Shown piece by piece: positions 32,761 to 35,376 of a stretch of DNA of 35,376 nucleotides. Positions within the stretch are counted from its first letter, which is position 1. Every line of letters starts with the position of its first letter. The DNA lies in assembly GCA_937920495.1 (NCBI GenBank), contig CALEUQ010000053.1:1-35376 (forward strand). The letters run 5' to 3'. Both the position numbers and the translations under genes were made by a program. Below the pieces are notes generated by a model. It searched no databases. It was not told the DNA's origin and saw only the letters and a list, made by a program, of their open reading frames with translations. This stretch comes from an uncultured bacterium (GTDB taxonomy: Bacteria; Spirochaetota; UBA4802; UB4802).

Positions 32761-34563
32761 TTACACTTCAGAGTCTTTAATAAACGATGCAATGTGCTTT
32801 TTATGCTCTTGAAGTGCAGCAATTAATTGTTCAAGGCGTGCAACCTCCCCTGCAACTTCAGCAGTGTATGTCTGTTTTTTTTCTATAGCAACATCGATTG
32901 CTTTTCGGGTAATGGTTATAACATGAGTAAACTGCTCATCAATACTCAACATAATGGTACGGAATGTAGAATCTAAGTTCTGCACCGTTGCCCACCGTAA
33001 GTTTTCAACATTGTTGAGAACCAGTGCGTGAATTTGCCTGTCAATACGTTTTTTGATACGCGTGATACGCATGCTCTTTGGCAATAGTTTATCAACAAGC
33101 TCTTCCGGTATAGCCATGTAGGAATATCGCCACTGATGCATTACCCAGTACGGTTCCTTGGTAAATTCCATGCCGCTGATGGGTGTATGAGGTATATACG
33201 GGATATCAAACAAATCTGATGCAGCCTTGCGCACAGAGTCAATAATGTCATTAGCACGCTTCTGATGAGTTGCAATAACCTGTGCTACATGGTTATCAAA
33301 AAAGCGTGACATTTCCCCCAGTTCATGCTCAAAAAATCCCGGTATGGCTTCCGCAAGTGCCTGTGTTATAGCATTCTCTTCTATGGTGTTTTGTTCATAC
33401 AGGCATTTGTTTGCCACTGATTCCAGATAGTTACGCCCTTTTTTGCGCAAATTTTCTGCCTGCTCTTCAAGAAGTGCCAGCAGGCGTTTGCGCTCACCGG
33501 CCAGTATATCGCTTGAAAACGTTTTCTGCTGCTGTGCCTGCGTAATGGTTTCATCAAATACCTTAAGTTTTTGCTGCAATTCCTCTTGTGGCATGGTATA
33601 CGCTTTCAGGGAAAGCCTAAGTTGCATCTCAAGGTCGGTCAGAATATCAAAACTTTTTCGTGGTATACTGGCCTGTAGCACCTTTTCTTTCTTTTGGGAC
33701 ATGAAGCTTACAATATGATCTTCCAGGTTATCAAGCCTGCTTCTGGATAGCAACGTTGTGTTATTGGAATGTTTTGCCTCAAGTCCCTGTTTTGCGGATA
33801 CAGGATAAAGTGCGATATCGTCTTTTATGCCAGCTTTATCACGGATTACTCGTAAAATAAAACGCTGCACTTCTTCCAGCTCCTCTGCGCTGAGATAATC
33901 AATCTTATTGAGTATAAAAAAGATTTTATTAACCCTGCTTTTAACCTGCTTTAAAAACTCCAGTTCAACTTCTGTAATAGGTGGATCAGCCGACATTAAA
34001 AAAAGCGCAGCATCGCATTGTGGAAGGAAGTTAAGTGTTGCTTCGGTATTATGACGATGTGTTGATCCAATCCCGGGAGTATCAATGAGCACTACCCCCT
34101 TCTTAAGTATCAGAGCATCATAATATAATTCCACACCTTCAACATGTAATGAATTATTGGGGTTAGCCTCTTCTGATACATACATTGAAAGAAATTGTTG
34201 AATTTCTACTGGATCTTTTGATGATAGCGTATCACCTGCTTTATTGCCTTCAAAGCTGACATGTACATACGGCTGCTCACTGTATCGAATGTATGTGGGC
34301 ACCGACGTCAATGGTATAACAGCAGTAGGAAGTAGTTGCGCACCCAGCAGGGCATTCAATAAAGAGCTTTTGCCTCTTTTAAACTGACCCAGTACCGCTA
34401 AATGAATTTTACCCTGTGAATACCGCTGTGCTATCTCTTCCAGTTTGCTTTTGTACAGCTCATACTCATCTCCCATCTGGCTTATTAGCTGGATAAGATC
34501 ATGTAGCGTTTGGGTTAATTTATGGCTGGTTATATTAATCTGTATTTCTGAATTACCGCCCAT
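32761..34563 (-). CDS. dynamin-like large GTPase
   Basis: About 600 residues from the ATG at 34563 (MGGNSEIQINITSHK), which has CCAGGAGGTGTCGT before it. A longer in-frame start at 34641 lacks such a site. GTPase motifs: G1 LGQFKRGKSSLLNALLG, G2 Thr in TAVIPLTSVPTYI, G3 VLIDTPGIGS, G4 FILNKIDYL. The rest is largely coiled coil (residues ~290-600, for instance EELQQKLKVFDETITQAQQ), as in bacterial dynamin-like proteins that remodel or protect membranes. There is no obvious transmembrane segment; membrane binding through an amphipathic tip is possible. A partner GTPase gene, common for bacterial dynamins, is not seen next to it. Confidence 0.9.
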   Translation of the reverse strand: MGGNSEIQINITSHKLTQTLHDLIQLISQMGDEYELYKSKLEEIAQRYSQGKIHLAVLGQFKRGKSSLLNALLGAQLLPTAVIPLTSVPTYIRYSEQPYVHVSFEGNKAGDTLSSKDPVEIQQFLSMYVSEEANPNNSLHVEGVELYYDALILKKGVVLIDTPGIGSTHRHNTEATLNFLPQCDAALFLMSADPPITEVELEFLKQVKSRVNKIFFILNKIDYLSAEELEEVQRFILRVIRDKAGIKDDIALYPVSAKQGLEAKHSNNTTLLSRSRLDNLEDHIVSFMSQKKEKVLQASIPRKSFDILTDLEMQLRLSLKAYTMPQEELQQKLKVFDETITQAQQQKTFSSDILAGERKRLLALLEEQAENLRKKGRNYLESVANKCLYEQNTIEENAITQALAEAIPGFFEHELGEMSRFFDNHVAQVIATHQKRANDIIDSVRKAASDLFDIPYIPHTPISGMEFTKEPYWVMHQWRYSYMAIPEELVDKLLPKSMRITRIKKRIDRQIHALVLNNVENLRWATVQNLDSTFRTIMLSIDEQFTHVITITRKAIDVAIEKKQTYTAEVAGEVARLEQLIAALQEHKKHIASFIKDSEV

Positions 34564-34758
34564 ACGACACCTCCTGGTATTGATATTGTATACAACAGGA
34601 GTTATCAGCCCATCAGGGCGGTTTAAGGCGAACTCCATCACCTTAAATTAAAATAACTACTTGTAAATAGTATAGCATATAATCACAAAACAAAAAATAG
34701 AAATAGCAATAAATTGTCAACAATTTGTTTATGTTGCAGTAAAAGGTTTTAGCGTTGC

Positions 34759-34983
34759 CTACTTCAAAAAGAATACTGCAATGACAATACCTGTAAAAAT
34801 GACACAAAATGCCCCTATCGCTATAGATAATGATAAGCGTATTTTCTTTGACCCCGGGATATCCGTAAAATGGCTGTATCCCTCATACGCATTGACATAT
34901 GCTGCAATAGCTGCAACAATAGCAAATATAACTCCAAGAGATAGTATCAGATGCAAGAGCTTATTGTGATAGATTGTATCCAT
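34759..34983 (-). CDS. small two-span membrane protein
   Basis: A 74-residue protein with two hydrophobic helices, residues about 9-29 (LLHLILSLGVIFAIVAAIAA) and 50-72 (LSLSIAIGAFCVIFTGIVIA), joined by a polar loop. No family is recognised. It could follow a promoter in the repeat-rich spacer at 34984. A GCGATAG word encodes the AIG of SIAIGAF. Confidence 0.55.
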   Translation of the reverse strand: MDTIYHNKLLHLILSLGVIFAIVAAIAAYVNAYEGYSHFTDIPGSKKIRLSLSIAIGAFCVIFTGIVIAVFFLK

Positions 34984-35028
34984 ATTTACCAGTGATATGT
35001 GATGGGTGATTTTTTCAAGAATTTAATT

Positions 35029-35217
35029 GCTCTGACACCTTTTATTGCGGCGATAGTTACTGGCAATTGTTCCTATTGCCTTATATCTTCTTTTGCTCTG
35101 ACACCACATACCACCACATACACGCAAAGTGCGCTCACTTACAAAGAGATTAAAGGCTCTGACACCCAATGCTACATGATTCTCTTTACGCGTGAGTAAC
35201 GATGTTGCTCTGACACC
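35029..35217 (+). repeat. four direct repeats of GCTCTGACACC upstream of the RAYT gene
   Basis: The 11-mer occurs at 35029-35039, 35095-35105, 35156-35166 and 35207-35217, all on the plus strand, 66, 61 and 51 bp apart. Two copies run on into T-rich text (ACACCTTTT). It is not found elsewhere in the window. The last copy lies 110 bp before the transposase start. Confidence 0.85.
35049..35080 (+). repeat. half of the REP-like hairpin
   Basis: GGCGATAGTT (35049-35058) is followed by the inner stem GGCAAT (35062-35067) and ATTGCC (35075-35080). The outer right arm is missing. It lies between the first two copies of the 11-mer upstream of the transposase. Confidence 0.75.
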
Positions 35218-35327
35218 TTTTTTTAACTTTTTTGCAAAAAAATCCTCTCTTCTTTTTAATTTTTTACCTTCGTGCGTATCTATATACAGAACCTTACACT
35301 TTTATTCTTATATCTGGAGGAAACACT

Positions 35328-35376
35328 ATGCGTAAACCACGCTTCATTGCACCAAACCTAACCTATCACGTCACAA
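35328..35376 (+). CDS. REP-associated tyrosine transposase (IS200-like), 5' end
   Basis: The first 16 codons (MRKPRFIAPNLTYHVT) match the start of Y1-type transposases of the RAYT group (MPRKPR...YHVTxRG). The HUH catalytic residues lie beyond the window edge. CTGGAGGAAACACT is a good ribosome site. RAYTs process and spread REP hairpins, which this window contains. Only the start is visible, so intactness is unknown. Confidence 0.75.
   Translation, partial: MRKPRFIAPNLTYHVT

Noticed and set aside
35029..35217. CRISPR array
   Set aside because: Repeats are only 11 bp, with irregular spacing, and no cas gene is present.
1..35376. tRNA or rRNA genes
   Set aside because: Scanning for cloverleaf-like stretches with a GGTTCRA-type T loop turned up nothing convincing, and no rRNA core sequence was seen.

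Overview
The window looks like a bacterial chromosome segment of moderate to low G+C with dense genes and mostly clear Shine-Dalgarno sites. The gene mix suggests an uncultured anaerobe: a glycyl-radical enzyme with its activase, acyl-CoA metabolism, a 7TMR-DISM diguanylate cyclase, an adenine deaminase and a dynamin-like GTPase. A spirochaete-like host is one possibility, but nothing here fixes the phylum.

Layout. 1-570: the start of a four-helix-bundle (IVS-type) gene running off the left edge, then repeat-rich spacer. 570-3600: gmd, a DUF4143 AAA ATPase and an HTH regulator next to a frameshifted gene, all on the minus strand. 3.8-10 kb: acyl-CoA dehydrogenase with a strong terminator, a Na+/solute symporter, an MNT nucleotidyltransferase with a broken hepT, and adenine deaminase. 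10-12.4 kb: two small envelope genes (one with an internal stop) and an M28-type membrane peptidase. 12.4-15.6 kb: an enoyl-CoA hydratase/HIBYL-CoA hydrolase homologue, a Phd/VapC-type toxin-antitoxin pair bracketed by perfect 26-bp direct repeats, a truncated DUF4143 gene and a split-barrel flavoprotein. 15.9-20.3 kb: a minus-strand GntR, glycyl-radical enzyme and activase cluster with a palindromic operator. 20.6-22.3 kb: a 7TMR-DISM/GGDEF gene split by one TGA.

22.4-29.5 kb is an AT-rich accessory island. It holds a putative nuclease, gene remnants, a ClpA/B-like AAA+ ATPase with a degenerate first ATPase region, an S1-domain protein, two paralogous small proteins of a family I do not recognise, two or three small membrane proteins, several strong hairpins and an IS30-type transposase remnant at its right edge. 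This is the best candidate for an undescribed system. 29.6-35 kb returns to ordinary genes: a PrmA-like methyltransferase, long-chain acyl-CoA ligase, a HEAT-repeat protein, a dynamin-like GTPase and a small membrane protein. The window ends in the first codons of a REP-associated (IS200-like) transposase.

The word GCGATAG(T/C)T runs through the ordinary genes but is missing from the island. It occurs in spacers and in different reading frames inside genes, and it forms the arms of a REP-like hairpin at 32684-32729. A partial copy lies just upstream of the transposase. I read it as a dispersed REP or HIP1-like word. Acyl-CoA dehydrogenase, acyl-CoA ligase, the hydratase homologue and the FadR-type regulator all point to acyl-CoA or fatty-acid use, but no single operon joins them.
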